Shown here piece after piece: positions 10,231 to 22,700 of a stretch of DNA of 64,000 bases. The position numbers were made by a program, and so were the translations under genes. This stretch comes from Amanita rubescens. Its lineage: Eukaryota; Basidiomycota; Agaricomycetes; Agaricales; Amanitaceae. The stretch's first letter is position 1. The number at the start of each line of letters is the position of its first letter. The notes under the pieces were generated by a model that saw only the letters and a program-made list of their open reading frames with translations, did no database searches and had not been told where the DNA came from. The DNA lies in contig WION01000078.1 of assembly GCA_015039365.1 (NCBI GenBank), forward strand, positions 122,106 through 186,105, in the 5' to 3' direction.

Positions 10231-13200
10231 ATGGTTCACAACATGCCTCACCTGCAGCACGAGTTAGCTCAGAGTAATGACCGTATTACTGTCGTTACGC
10301 CTTATGGGCCAGTTATGGGAGGACGGACTCCTAATGGCGTTGCGGTGTTTCTAGGTATGATCTCGGACGTATTTATCTGACAGGATCATAACAAGAAATA
10401 CCAACAGAAATACCATATGCTCTTCCTCCCAAGCGGTTTACAGATCCTGAACCTCTGCCTTCTGATCATCAATACGAAGAGAGAGAATACATCAAGGAGA
10501 TGTCATGTGGGTTATACAAGTTTCGGCTTATGATCAATGTAATAACCACTGTTTCGCAAAGATGCCGTCCAGCCAAATTCGGATGGTCAAGCAGCAAGTA
10601 CGTTGAAAATGGCTAAAGTAGACTCCAGCGTCTGATCTGATTATACAGACGTGCCTCGCGAACACCTGGTTGGGCTTGGACAACCCACTGAGAATCCGTA
10701 CGTCACCAAAAATAGACATCCGGCGATTTGACCGACTTGGTTTTTCAAGTTTATTTCTCAACATATTCATTCCGCCATCTTTCCCTACTCAACAAAAGTT
10801 CCCTGTGAAAGTTTACTTTCACGAAGGGTAAGCTATCTTCGTCGCCATCGGATGCTGTCGTGATATAAGATATTTGTCAGATTTCTTCAATCTGGTTCTC
10901 CGCATGCTTTAACTGGTCAAGCGCAGTACATCTGCGCCGAGATGTCTGAAGTATGGGTCAATATCGGCTATCGACTCTCCGCATTCGGATTCCTTGCGTC
11001 CCACAGGCCAAACTTGAGCGGAAACTACGGTTTCAAAGATCAATGGCTTGCGCTGCAATGGATCAAGGCAAATATTGAATCGTTCGGAGGTACGTTGTCC
11101 TCTCGCGTTTCGATAGACGTGGGCATAATTATTATCACAGGGGATCCTGATAATATTCAAATCCAAGGCCATTCAGCAGGTAAGAATGTCAAGAACTAGG
11201 CACCTTTCTTCTTCTGATGCCTTTTGCAATGAAGGCTCTTATTGCGATTTAAGCTCTCACTCAATCCATCAACAATTGCATAGAGCGTCTTGCCTACCCG
11301 AAGGGGAATATGCTCCATTTCAATCGGCTATACTCCAATCTAATGCCATGCTGTACGCGTGTCTCTATCCTGTGACCGTTTCATTGTTAATCAGATGATT
11401 AGGTCAGATCCTAGGACTCCAGAGGAACTGCAGCCGCAATTCGACGCATTCTGCAAGGCATTGGAATTAGATCCGAATTCCCAGGATATTCTAGATACCT
11501 TGAGAGACCCTGTTAAAGTTCCGTGGACGAAGATCACGAAGCTGATCGAAACCGAGGCATTAGGAGTCGAACATGGGATCTTCCGAGCGTGTTTGTCAGG
11601 TGACTGGATACACACGGAACCAGGGCCAATGGAGCGGCAGCGCAGTGGGGCATTCGCTCGCGGCTTGTGGGCGCGAGGAGTTCGAAGTATTGTGGTCGGC
11701 GAAGTGAAGGCTGAAGGGCATGACTATTCAGTTTCACACCCGCTATCTTCCCCGTCGGAAGTTGAACCAACTTTGAAGAGATATTTCCCCGACCGCTTCG
11801 CCAATAAACTCATAAAAGGTTTCGAGCGCAGCAAAAATGGGGCTGAAGCGAGGGTGCTGCTTGGCGACTCGCTTTTGCCGGCTGGACTGGTCCATATTCC
11901 AATTCGGTTACTGCACCAAGACCTGTTCGCAGCAGGCTTTCCGGTCATAAGATATCGAATCGAGTGGGTACCCGAGCAAGTCCGCCCCGCTGGTATGATA
12001 ATGTCTTTCATGCGAGGCTAGGACTCATCTAAGGGCCCATAGATCACGAAGTATGCACTCCAGTATATGATTGTCCCGAAAAAGCAGAAAACAAAGGTCA
12101 TATTTCGCATGCCTCAGACAGGGTTATCTGGTCACTGTTAACTCCACTCATGACACCGGACCAGGTTGACGTCGCCCGGAGTTGGTTGAAAACGGTGCAG
12201 GACGAAATTGCTGCACTGAAGACACAGAAACCTGCGTCTAGACGGGATCCTAAAACCATGCTGAAGTTGACGAAGGACAGGAAAATCGAATGGTCTCCAG
12301 ACTATGGGACCTTCAATACCATGGTGATATTATACCCTCGTGACGTTCCACCTTTGCCTGCACCCGTGGTTCATAATGTCACTCATCTGCACGACGAATT
12401 AAGTCAGAATAATGATCGTATTTCGGTCGTTACGCATTATGGACCAGTTATCGGTGGGCGAACTTCCAATGGCGCCGCGGTGTTTCTAGGTATGACTCTT
12501 TCAATGTACTTGTATGCGGGATTATAACAAGGAGCATCAATAGAGATACCCTATGCTCTTCCTCCCCAGCGGTTTATGGATCCCGAACCTTTGCCTCCCG
12601 ATCATCGATACGAAGAGAAAGAATATATCAAGGAAACATCATGTAAGGTTGTATTGATTTTGGTGTCTGATCAATGTGATAACCGTTTTCTGGAGATGCC
12701 GCTCAGCCAAATTTCGATGGTCAAGCAGCGAGTACGTTGGACTTGCTTTAAAGCAGATTGCGATTTTTGATCAGGTTATATAGACGTGACCTACGAACAC
12801 AGGGTTGGGCTTGGAAAACCCACTGAGAATCCGTAAGGCGCGAAAAGTAAACATTCAGTAACTTGGCTGATTTCATTTCTTCAAGTTTATTCCTCAACGT
12901 CTTCATTCCCCCATCATTCCCTACTCAACAAAAATTTCCTGTGAAAGTCTACATTCATGAAGGGTATGAGTTTCCTTGTCGCTTCGAAGGTATTGTAACA
13001 TACAATGCAATTAGATTCCTTCAATTTGGTTCTCCGCATGCTGTGTCTGCTCAGGCGCAATATGTCTGCGCTGAGATGTCAGAAGTATGGGTCAGCATCG
13101 GCTATCGACTCTCGGCATTCGGATTCCTTGCATCTCATAAGCCAAAATTGAGCGGAAATTATGGATTCAAAGATCAATGGCTGGCGTTGCAATGGATCAA

Positions 13201-14494
13201 GTCAAACATTGAATCTTTCGGAGGTACGTTTCCCTCTCACTGTTCAATAAACGGGGGCATAAGTTTATCGTCACAGGGGATCCTAACAATATCCAACTCC
13301 AAGGCCATTCTATAGGTGAGAACTTTAAACGTCACCTTTTCCCCCCTAAAGCTTTCGCAATTAGGCTCTCTTTGTGATCTGAGTTCAAATTCGATCCATC
13401 AACAATTGCATAAAGTCTCTTCTCTACCTGAAGGGGAACGTGCGCCATTCCAATCGGCTATCCTCCAATCTAATGCCATGATGTGCGTGTATCTGTTTTG
13501 CGGTTGTTTCGTCACTAATCAAATGATCAGGTTAGATCCAAAGAATGATGAGGGACTGCAGCCGCAATTCGACGCATTATGCAGGGCATTAGGATTAAAG
13601 CCACATTCGCCAGATATTCTAGATACCTTGAGAGATCCCGTTAAAGTTCCCTGGACGGCGATCACGAAGGTGATCGAATCTGATGCATTGGGATTCGAAC
13701 ATGGGATCTTTCGAGCGTGCCAGTCAGAAGATTGGATACCCACAACATTGAGACTCATGGACAGGCAAAAATCTGGAAAGTTTGCTCTTGGTCTACGTGA
13801 GCGAGGAGTTCGGAGTATCGTGGTCGGCGAAGTGTCGGACGAATGGTATATCTATTCGGTTTCACACCCGATGTCCTCCCCGCAAGACTGCCGTAGGCAT
13901 TTGGAGGGCCATTTCCCGTACTATAACGTCCGGAAACTCATGTCATGTTTCAAGGCGATCTCCGACGATACGGACCTGGAAGCGACGAGAGCGGTCCTTG
14001 GCCAGGCTTTGAGCTGTCTACTGACCCATTTTCCTATTCGGTTATTGCACAAAGAGCTGTTAGATGCAGACTTTCCGGTTATCAGATATCGAATTGAGTG
14101 GACCCCGGAGCAACTCTGCCCTAATGGTAAGTTTGATAATACCGCTCATTCAAAACTCGGGCTTTTCAATAAACATATAGGTTACGTGACGCATGGCACG
14201 GACCGTGCCATCTGGTCACTGCTAACTCCACTCATGACACCAAACCAGGTTGATATTTCCCGGAGATGGTTGAAAGCGGTGCGGGACGAAACTGCAGCGC
14301 TGGAGGCACCAGATGCCAAACCTAAACGGGGTGCTAACGCTGTGCTGAAGTTGACAAAGGACAAAATAATCGAATGGTCGACAGACAAGGTGAATTACGA
14401 GGGCGTAATGAAGACGTATGAGAATGATTCACTGGGACGTGGTAGTATCGTTTTGAATTTACCCGGTTCGCTTTTTCCAACTGGGAAGCGGTGA
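10231..14494 (+). CDS. Two-module fused carboxylesterase type B-like protein
   Basis: The ATG at 10231 (MVHNMPHLQHELAQSNDR) aligns with the start of the three-module gene and is used here for that reason. Module 1 (about 10231-12350) is of the internal type, with GDPDNIQIQGHSAG, NIGYRLSAFGFL and HASDRVIWS. Its C-terminal tail runs in frame through LYPRDVPPL into the N-terminus of module 2 (about 12351-14494), with no stop. Module 2 is of the terminal type: GHSIG, HEG at the oxyanion-hole position, and YVTHGTDRAIWSLLTPLMT. It then stops after a short lysine-rich tail. Introns are at matching places in both modules. One Met (in NTMVIL) lies about ten residues before the linker, so a separate start for module 2 cannot be excluded here. 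The substrate is unknown. It would be a cytosolic alpha/beta hydrolase-like protein unless an unseen signal exists. Confidence 0.75.
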
Positions 14495-14789
14495 TGTCGA
14501 TGTTGCTATGGATATATCATTGGTGTTTTGATTTCTGTGTATTACTGTCTATGTCTATCGAAGCACTCGTGTCTACCCTGACTAGTTGACTCCGCTGATG
14601 ATTCAATTGAAGATACGGTCAGTCGCGCGGCGCCGCGGCGGTACTGCTGCGGGTCGCGTGAGAACATATATATAATTCCGGCCAACTTGTACCGCCCGCA
14701 ACATATCTGAGTGCATCGAAGCACTTCGCAGGCAAGGTAAGCGTCGGATCTACACGTAACTTGAATTTACATGATTTATAGCCATAGAA
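14495..14789 (+). promoter_or_regulatory. Esterase-ABP1 spacer with TATA-like run
   Basis: The 295 bp between the esterase stop and the ABP1 ATG contain CATATATATAATT at 14665-14677, about 115-125 bp before the start codon. This is a possible TATA region for ABP1. No gene is seen in the spacer. Confidence 0.35.
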
Positions 14790-17502
14790 ATGTCCCTCCA
14801 AGTTAATCTTTCGAATAAAACGCTCAACGACGCTTATCATGACATCCTCAATAATCGTGGAATCAATTGGGCACTTTTTACATACGAAAAGGGAACGAAT
14901 GATCTCAAGGTACAGTCTAAAGGCAATGGTGGCCTGGAGGAATTGCAAGAAGAGTTTTCAGACGGAAGGTGGGTAGCCGATCTATCTGCACGTTACGAAA
15001 GTGCCTAATCTTCATATCTTTAGAATCCAATATGCTTTTGCCCGTGTCGTTGATACAAACGTATGCGATGACTTGAGTTTTGATATTCGATGATCTTAAC
15101 TGTCCGCTCTCAGAGCCAACTTCCTAAGTTCGTGCAAGTCAACTGGTGTGGCGACGGCGTTCCGGAATCTAAGAAAGGCCTGTTTCATACCCATGCAAGT
15201 GCAGTAGGGAAATTTCTGCGTGGTGCGCATGTCGTTATCAGTGCACGGAATGAGGTACGTTGTCGATGATGATGTCTGCGTTCATATTCTGAGGTGTTCA
15301 TTGAAAGGGCGACGTCGACCCAGCTCTTATCATGTCGCGCGTGGAGGCCGCATCTGGAGCCAAGTATACTGCTCAAAAGGAGGCACCGCGTACATTTGAA
15401 CCGATAACCCCCGTTGGCACCAACTACAAACCGGTAGGGAAGGTTGACATCACTGCACTGCGCGCGACACCCACACCATCCGTACCATCCGCTGCTAAGC
15501 CTCCACCGCCACCATCCGCCCCACGTCCGGCGTTTGGTGGTGCGAAGCCGGCAACGACTGCTGCTTCATTGTACGGTAGGGCCTCGGCATCCACAGCTCC
15601 AGTGACACCTGTAGACGCATGGGATGAAGAAAAGCCTTCTGCTCGTCCTCCAGTGTTACCCACCGCTGCGAGACCCGCTTTCAGCGCTCTCGTAAGTCAT
15701 TATTATGCTAGCGTGATCCATGCTATTCATTTTCAGTCCAGTCCTCCCCTCCTGTAACTCGCACTGCGTCTGCTCCTAGGCCAACAACTATAGATACACC
15801 AAGTAGCAAGGACGAGGAAGAGAAGCCGGTTGGATCTGCCTATACTCCTGTTTCGCTTCCAGCACCCAGAAAACTCAAAAATCCATTTTCTGCGTTTGGA
15901 CAACAGCAACAGAACACCGCGCCTCCTCTCAAATCCAGCGTAAGTGCAGGAGGACCGAAGAAGTTGACATGGAGCGAAAGACAGGCTCTTGCGAAGAAAC
16001 AGGCGGAAGAAGAAGAAGCAAGAAGCCGAGGCGCCTCTTTTGTTTCTCCGCCCTCGTCGGCGCCTGCTGTCCCGACGTTTACATCCAGTGCACCTACATT
16101 TGGTAGAGCTGCGGTTGCCAAACCTGCGCCCCGAAATTTTGGTGCGATTGGACCTGTTTCCGCGGGTGCAGCGGTAGGAGCGGGTGCAGCGGTAGGAGCA
16201 GGTGCATCACTGTTTGCACACTCTACTGGGGACAGCGCCGGGTATGAAGTAGAAGAAGCAGCAGTAGCTCCGGTGTGTATCATTTTTGATGTGATATCTG
16301 GCATACAGTGACAAACATGATAGTATCAGCCACTTCCCCCACCTCCACCGCCGCCACGGCCCCCAGTCGAGGATGTAGAAGAGGCAGCACCCCCACCTCC
16401 GCCTCCGCCACCCCCGCCATCTCGTCCTTCCATGCCTGCTTGGCAACAGGAAAGTGAACCTGAACCGGAGACAGAACCAGAATTCGCTCCCCCCCCTCCT
16501 CCGCCTCCTCCTCCTCCCCCACCTCCTCCGCCAGTTCCACCACATATGGAAGAGGAACCAGATTTTATAGCCCCCCCTCCACCTCCCCCGCCGCCACCGC
16601 CACCGCCGCCTCCCGCAGCGCCCGTCGCACAGGTTTGTGTGATTATTTCTAGTTAGATAATTATACGACTCATTTATGACTAGATGGCAGCGTTGAGTGT
16701 TCAAGAACCAGAACCGGAGCCAGAGCCAGAACATTATGCAACTGGCGCTGGAGGACGAGGAATAACAGCTGTTGCTTTGTATGAGTACGAGGTGAGTACC
16801 AGATAGACAAATGAAGCCATGGATTTCTTGCTTAACGCGCGATTGTAGGCTGCCGAAGATAATGAGATGAACCTGGTCGAAGGGGAATATATAGAACAAA
16901 TAGAAGAGGTTGGAGATGGGTGGTGGTCTGGTGTTGGTCAAGGAGGCAAATCTGGGTTGTTCCCATGTAAGTCTGCGGTATTCGTCTTGTGTTTTTTTGG
17001 GGGATGCTGATGTTCTTTTGAAGCCAACTATGTTGAACTTGTTGAACAAGCGGATGTTCCGGTTGAGGAAGAAGCTCCTCTTCCGCCACCGCCGCCGCCG
17101 CCACCACCACCACCCCCAGTTGCGGTAAGTGCACAAGAAGGAAAAGAAGATCCGTGTGCTAATCTAGTTCATGCCATGTAGCCGGCGGCACCCCCAGAGC
17201 AGCCTGTTGAAGATGAGGGATACACGGCTATCGCCATATATGCGTAAGTTTCAACAATTTTTTTTTCCGTTGCGATTAGCTCACCTTTCATTAGTTATGA
17301 AGCTGCAGAAGATAATGAGATATCCTTCCATGAAGGTGACAGGGTCATTCAGATCGAAGCTGTAATGGATGAATGGTGGGAGGGCACTTTGGCAGATGGA
17401 CGACGTGGTTTGTTCCCAGGTGAGTGCTTAATAAAAGTATCTTGGTCTTTGCAATAATGGGCTTGTATTTTTTCAGCCAACTATGTCGAGTCGCAAGAGT
17501 GA
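14790..17502 (+). CDS. ABP1: Actin-binding protein ABP1 / drebrin-like (ADF-H plus two SH3 domains)
   Basis: About twelve exons can be joined with consistent phases: 14790-14968, 15024-15060, 15114-15254, 15308-15691, 15742-16272, 16330-16632, 16684-16791, 16849-16966, 17024-17124, 17182-17243, 17295-17419 and 17477-17502. The first three exons encode an ADF-homology domain (INWALFTYEKGTNDLKVQ, then ESKKGLFHTHASAV). Then come a Pro/Ala-rich region, a WSERQALAKKQAEEEE helix and long proline runs (16320-16620). SH3-1 (AVALYEYEAAEDNEMNLVEG, GWWSG, FPSNYVELV) and, after a polyproline linker, SH3-2 (AIYAYEAAEDNEISF, EWWEGTLADG, FPANYVE) end the protein. ABP1 binds F-actin at cortical patches and recruits endocytic and Arp2/3 factors through its SH3 domains. 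The gene looks intact; the two fragments elsewhere in the window derive from it. Confidence 0.93.
16340..16620 (+). repeat. Polyproline-coding CCN runs in ABP1
   Basis: Three long CCN runs encode uninterrupted proline stretches separated by acidic linkers. They are ligands expected to bind SH3 or profilin, and they explain the long spurious Gly/Arg/Trp-rich frames on the opposite strand. Slippage-prone repeats like these commonly vary in length between strains. Confidence 0.8.
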
Positions 17503-17709
17503 GTCCGCTGAGAAGATTATATTACAAGTAGAGAATTGGTTACTCGATTGGATTAAATATCATTTGTATTACCCTTGACATATGCATGATAGCCCACGTT
17601 ACCGGGACAGACGCGCATGTATACCAGGGATCATGTCACTGCATTGGAAGAGACACATTCGAAAACATATAGATGACCAATCCTAAAGTCCTACGCGTCA
17701 GAAATCCGA

Positions 17710-19536
17710 AATCCCGCAGCACATCTCGATATCTTTCCATTCATAAGCATAATCAAGCATGGGCTTCAGAGCCGTGACCCTGTCGGAGCCTGCGATCTGA
17801 AGGCTTTGCGATACTTTTGCCTTTTTCAGTGGGCATACCCGACTCCCCCATTTTTCATCAGAATATGAGGGAGTTTATCCGACAGAATCATCACGAAGGC
17901 ACAACGATGATACCCTACGCAAATTCCAGCGTGTCAGTCACATTAGCTGACGTTTAAAGGAGCAAGGGTCGTACAGTAGCTGATCGTGGTTCCCTCCTGT
18001 TCAATTGCCAAGTGAGAATGCCACGTATTGCTATCTAACATACGACGGACTGACATTACCTGTTCGCTCCTCCTCCGTGCCATCAGGGCGTGAATCGTTG
18101 AGAGCATCCCTCGGAAGAAAGCAATCTTCGTCGATTTCAACATGAGAATCAAGCACAACGTGCCCGCTCAAGTCAACTATCTTCGAGAGGGAAATGCATG
18201 CTCCCCCATCAAGGTCATGGTTAAGGTTTCTGTACCCATCTTGACACTTTATCCTGCCATAGCCCTCGAAATCGTCCATATCTCCCGAAAAATGATATCT
18301 GATTTTGGCGAGGAGGATTACAAGGCCTAGTCCTTCTGCTGCTGCATGAACGAGCGCAACCCTTTCGTCGTCCTCTCCTTTCAAGCAGGATGCCCCGCGA
18401 CTGAAGTCCATCTCGCTATACTGGTGTTCTAAGAGGTATGCAATGCAATCACGTTCGTCTGGTTCCTCGCATTCTTCCTCCTCCTCCTCCTCTTTCGGTT
18501 TCTTGTATTTTCCCTCCTCCCACTTGCGTAGCACTTGTCTGAGTTCTGCACATGGACCGTCGTAAGTTGGAGCCATAGGCAACGGCAAGCGCGATGACGC
18601 ATAAATGAGGTTATATGAGAGTGCAAGTCGGTATCCTGAGGTAACTGGCTTCACTTCATGTAATACGTCGGTATACCAAGCAAGGACAGCAGTATTCGCC
18701 ACAGAGGAATCAGAGAAGTCAATGACCTGCGTTTTCGATGCGTGTGTAAGGTGAATCTCTCCACCAGTATATTGCGAAGGTAGGAGGATGATCATGGTTG
18801 CGAACATGCCGTCTGACTTTTGGGTACTATATGAACATCATAGGGAGAATTTCAATGAAAACGAATATCGACACTGACTCTCGATGTGGAAGGAAACTAA
18901 TTTATGGAATATCAGCCAATAAACTACTATGAAGTAGGTTCGTCTTACTGTGAACCAGTCTCGTAGAGTAGGAGCTTGTAGAACTCGCAGCGCGGCGGAG
19001 CATCGTATTTCTTCACGCGGAGACTGGCGCACACCGTCTGAACCGCCAGGTCTCGTACATAAATAAACCAGTTTGGATTTTCGAATTTGACGCGTGCGGG
19101 GTCAATTTCCCAAGTATTTCGTACTTCTTTGTCGACGATAGTCTGTCTACCTCGACCATAGGGAGCTTGAGATGCGTGTGCTATCACCCTTTTCGCGTCA
19201 ATTTCAGACAGGGGCAGTCCAATCCTTCCAAGACCCTTTATGTTCAAGCACGCGTGAGGTGCGAAAGGCAAAAGAGACGAATATGCGTATGAGCCTGGCG
19301 CCTCCAATTTGTTCTCTTTCAAGATTAATTCAAGGTCCTCCTACAACATGCGATTCGTTATATATCTTTCGCGTAACAAGTACCGTACGTACACACAAAT
19401 GGTCCTTTGTTTTTGGTTGGCTACCATCTCCTTCCTCTGGTTGGTTATCGTCTCTTTCCTCTGGTTGACTGCTGTCTCCTTCCTCAGAAGAAACTTCTAG
19501 AAGACCATCAAGTGCCTGGATCGTCATTGTGTTCAT
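17710..19536 (-). pseudogene. 2OG-Fe(II) oxygenase-like gene, copy A, 3'-truncated
   Basis: The start is placed at 19536 by alignment of the acidic N-terminus (EVSSEEGD) with copy B. The N-terminal domain (19322-18945, KLEAPGSYAYSSLLPFAPHACLNI) joins through the 18-nt microexon at 18879-18896 to give GSHFLPHRDTQKSDGMF. Then follow LLPSQYTGGEIHLTH, WYTDVLHEVKPVTSGYRL and an acidic stretch. The catalytic half thus keeps the HxD, the distal His (LHEV) and the Arg of SGYR. Beyond about 17940 the frame breaks. Only decayed traces of the next exon remain (MKNGGVGY near 17850, then a piece near 17710-17760), and the helical C-terminal half present in copies B to D is missing. The microexon donor and acceptor are good, so it may still be transcribed. 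Confidence 0.7.
18879..18896 (-). other. 18-nt microexon encoding FLPHRD, copy A
   Basis: The minus-strand exon TTTCCTTCCACATCGAGA lies between acceptor TTAG and donor GTCAG. It joins CA to its left and T to its right, giving H-FLPHR-D and restoring the iron-binding HxD. It was recognised by comparison with the three other copies. Confidence 0.8.
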
Positions 19537-19739
19537 TTTTGAGGGCGCCGCACTTGTGAGACGAGGGCCCTTGTAGCGACCCATGGCATTGTTGAAATTG
19601 ATGGCACTGTCACGCTCCGCCTGCTCAAGAAGAAGTATATCACCTGGCAAAGTTCTCAACAGCCAAGCTGCGCTCAATGACCACACATTTAGATAGAACT
19701 AATATAAATTGTTAACGACATGTAATGACATCAACAGAT

Positions 19740-22700
19740 TCAAGCTTCAAGTTTCCTTTTCTCTCCAATTACCGAAGTTGTATTTTCGACAGTTGACATT
19801 GACGCAGGGCCGGACACATTCTCCTGTTCAGCTACCGTCTGCTCCAAGGTAAATGCATGCTGACCCTTTAGGGCCTCGCGAACGTCGGTATATCGATCTC
19901 CCATGATCTTTTCAACATTCTTTGTGCCAATCGCCTTAAGCATGTCGTTAACGACTTGAAGCCGGTATTTCCAGATGCTCGCAGAAAGCGCCACATGAGT
20001 TTTCGTTACTCTCAGATCATAGGGAGAAGCCCAATAAGATTGACTTCCCTGCGTCAAAAGGTCTTTAGCGGAATCTAACCGAGATTTCAGGTGACTTTTT
20101 CCGGGGATGTAGAAACTATGTTCCTTTGCATTTCCCGTCAAAAAGCTGTCCAGCTTCTTGCAGTCATCGCAACTCCCGCAACCGATTTGGCGTAGTTTTG
20201 CTCCTTGCTCTTTTGTACAGAGCACGTAACACAGGTAGTGGGAAATTAGCAGTCGCATGAAATCGTTGAACGGCGGAGTGCAGATGTCCGTGTTTGTCTT
20301 CTCCAGGAGTTTGCAAAGCTTAGGTACGAGAGGCGCGTAGATATTATGGAATTTATCCACCAGTTCGCCTGACAAATTCCACACTCGGTCAAGAAAAGTG
20401 CGGCATGTATCCATTTGGCCAGTAAGAAGACACAATTCAACAAGGTCGAGCAGGCGAGCCAGCATTGTTTCGTTCGTATAGTACGAGGAGCCAACGGTTC
20501 GGGGTTTCGATATCACCAGACTCCATCCCTTTCCGGCATAATCGAGACAGTTTCTAATAAACTCCTCAAGCAAACAAGCAGCTTCAGACTGTGGATCATT
20601 ACTCCCTGCGCAATGGGCTGAAGTTTTCTCCAGCACAGCTGCCTGCTTTGTGTGAAGGGCTTTGACAAGCGCCGTCAAAAATAGGAATGCCTTTTCGGTA
20701 ACAATCTTTTCAATGGACCTGGGCAGAAATATCAGGGACCTTCGCCTTCGAAAACCGTTCAATGGGCAACATACATTTGTCTGATACTTTGAATTCCATT
20801 CTCACAAACCATAGAGACAAGCGGCGACACGTCACTGTCATCGGGTGAAGTGTAGGTTGTCAAGGCGAGTGTTGCTTGATTCGAGCACCATTCTTGAATA
20901 ACATCCTTCTCGTCAGACTCCGATACAGCCTGACGAATTGTGTTGATATATGCGAGCCTGTGAGGTAGACGTTTGTTTTGCAACAACTTTTCGACGCTAT
21001 ATATTGACGACGTCAGTAAACAAACATCTGGATTCCAAGAATATACCTTGAGCGAGTTTGTTCAAATTTGAAAATGCGCCATGCTTGAACAAGACCATGT
21101 TCACCCTGCACCTCAACATATTTTTCGCAACTTTTAGTCAGGCCTTTCCACATCTCGATGTCTTTCCATTTGTAAGCATAACCAAGCATGTCCTTCATAG
21201 CCAAGGCCTTGTCGTCACCCGCCTTCCGAAGTTTTTTAATAATGAACTTTGCCATATCTTTATCTTTTCCCGTCGGCGCATTCTCAGACAGCGACTCCTT
21301 GAAGAGCTTCATGACATACCCTACTCCCCCGTTTCGTATCAAAACGTGAGGGAGTTTATCCGACAGAATCAGTACGAAGACGGAGCGATGGTACCCTATT
21401 TCAGTGTATCAGTATTAGTTATGTTCACGAGAGCAGGAGCCGTACAGTAGTCGAATGTGGTTCCCTCCTGTGCAACCGCTAAGTGAGAAAGGCTCGTATG
21501 GTTATCCAACAGACTAACATTACCAGTAATCTCCTCCTTCTCATCATCAGGTTCCTCGTCATTGAAAGCATCCGTTGGAAGAAAACAATCTTCGCCAATT
21601 TTAATAGACTCGTCGGGACCAAGCACAACATTCCCGCTCAAGTCAACCATCGTCGAGAGGGAAATCTCCACATCGGCCTTATCAAATTGGTCATACACAC
21701 CGTCCGAGTCCGAGTCTTCGCTTCCACGCCGGCGCTTTGCCCTGCCGTAGTGGCCCCCGAAATTGTCCGCATTTCCTGAAAAATGATACTCGATTTTTGC
21801 GAGGAAGATTGCAAGGCCTAGTCCTTCTGCTGCTACACGAACAAGTGCAACCCTTTCGTCATCCTCTCCTTTCAAGCAGGATGCCCCACGACCGAAATCA
21901 ATGTCGCTATACTGGTGTCCTAGGAGGTATGCAATGTAATCTGGTTCCTTGCATTCTTTCGATTCCTTGTCTTCCTCTTCCTCCTCTTCCTCTTCCTCGT
22001 CCTCCTCTTCCTCCTCTTCCTCTTCCTCGTCTTTCTCTTCCTCGTCATTCGATTTCTCATCTTCCTCTTCCTCGTCTTCCTCTTCCTCGTGCTCTTTGTA
22101 TTTTCCCTCCCACTTGCGCAGCACTTGTCTGAGTTCTGCACATGGACCATCGTAAGTTGGAGCCATAGGCAATGGCAAGCGTGACGATGGATAAATGAGG
22201 TTATAAGCGAGTGCAAGTCGGTATCCTGAGGTTACTGGCTTCACTTCATGTAATACGTCAGTGTACCAAGCAAGGACAGCAGTATTCGCCGCAGATGATG
22301 CCGAGAAGTCAATGACTTGGGTTTTTGATCCGTGTGTAAGGTGAACCTCTCCACCGGTGTATCGCGAAGGTAGAAGTATGATCATGGTACCGAACATGCC
22401 GTCTGCCTTCTGGGTGCTACCCAAACATCATCAGAACAAAATAAAGAGATATGTGTGTGAAAACGAACTCTCTATGTGGAAGGAAGCTACATGAAATATC
22501 AGCGAATGAACTACTCTAAAATAGATTCGTCTCACTGTGAACCAGCCTCGTAGAGTAGGAGCTTGTAGAACTCGCACCGGGGTGGAGCATCGTATTTCTT
22601 CACGCGGAGACTAGAGCACACCGTTTGAACGGCCAAGTCTTGTACATAGATAAGCCAGTTTGGATTTTCGAATGTGACGCGTGTCGGGTCGACTTCCCAA

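Noticed and set aside
16207..17136. Long minus-strand frame rich in Trp, Arg and Gly opposite ABP1
   Set aside because: It is the complement of the proline-coding CCN runs and spans well supported ABP1 introns and SH3 exons on the other strand.
21949..22155. Plus-strand polyserine frame
   Set aside because: Mirror of the Glu/Asp repeat in oxygenase copy B; no independent support.
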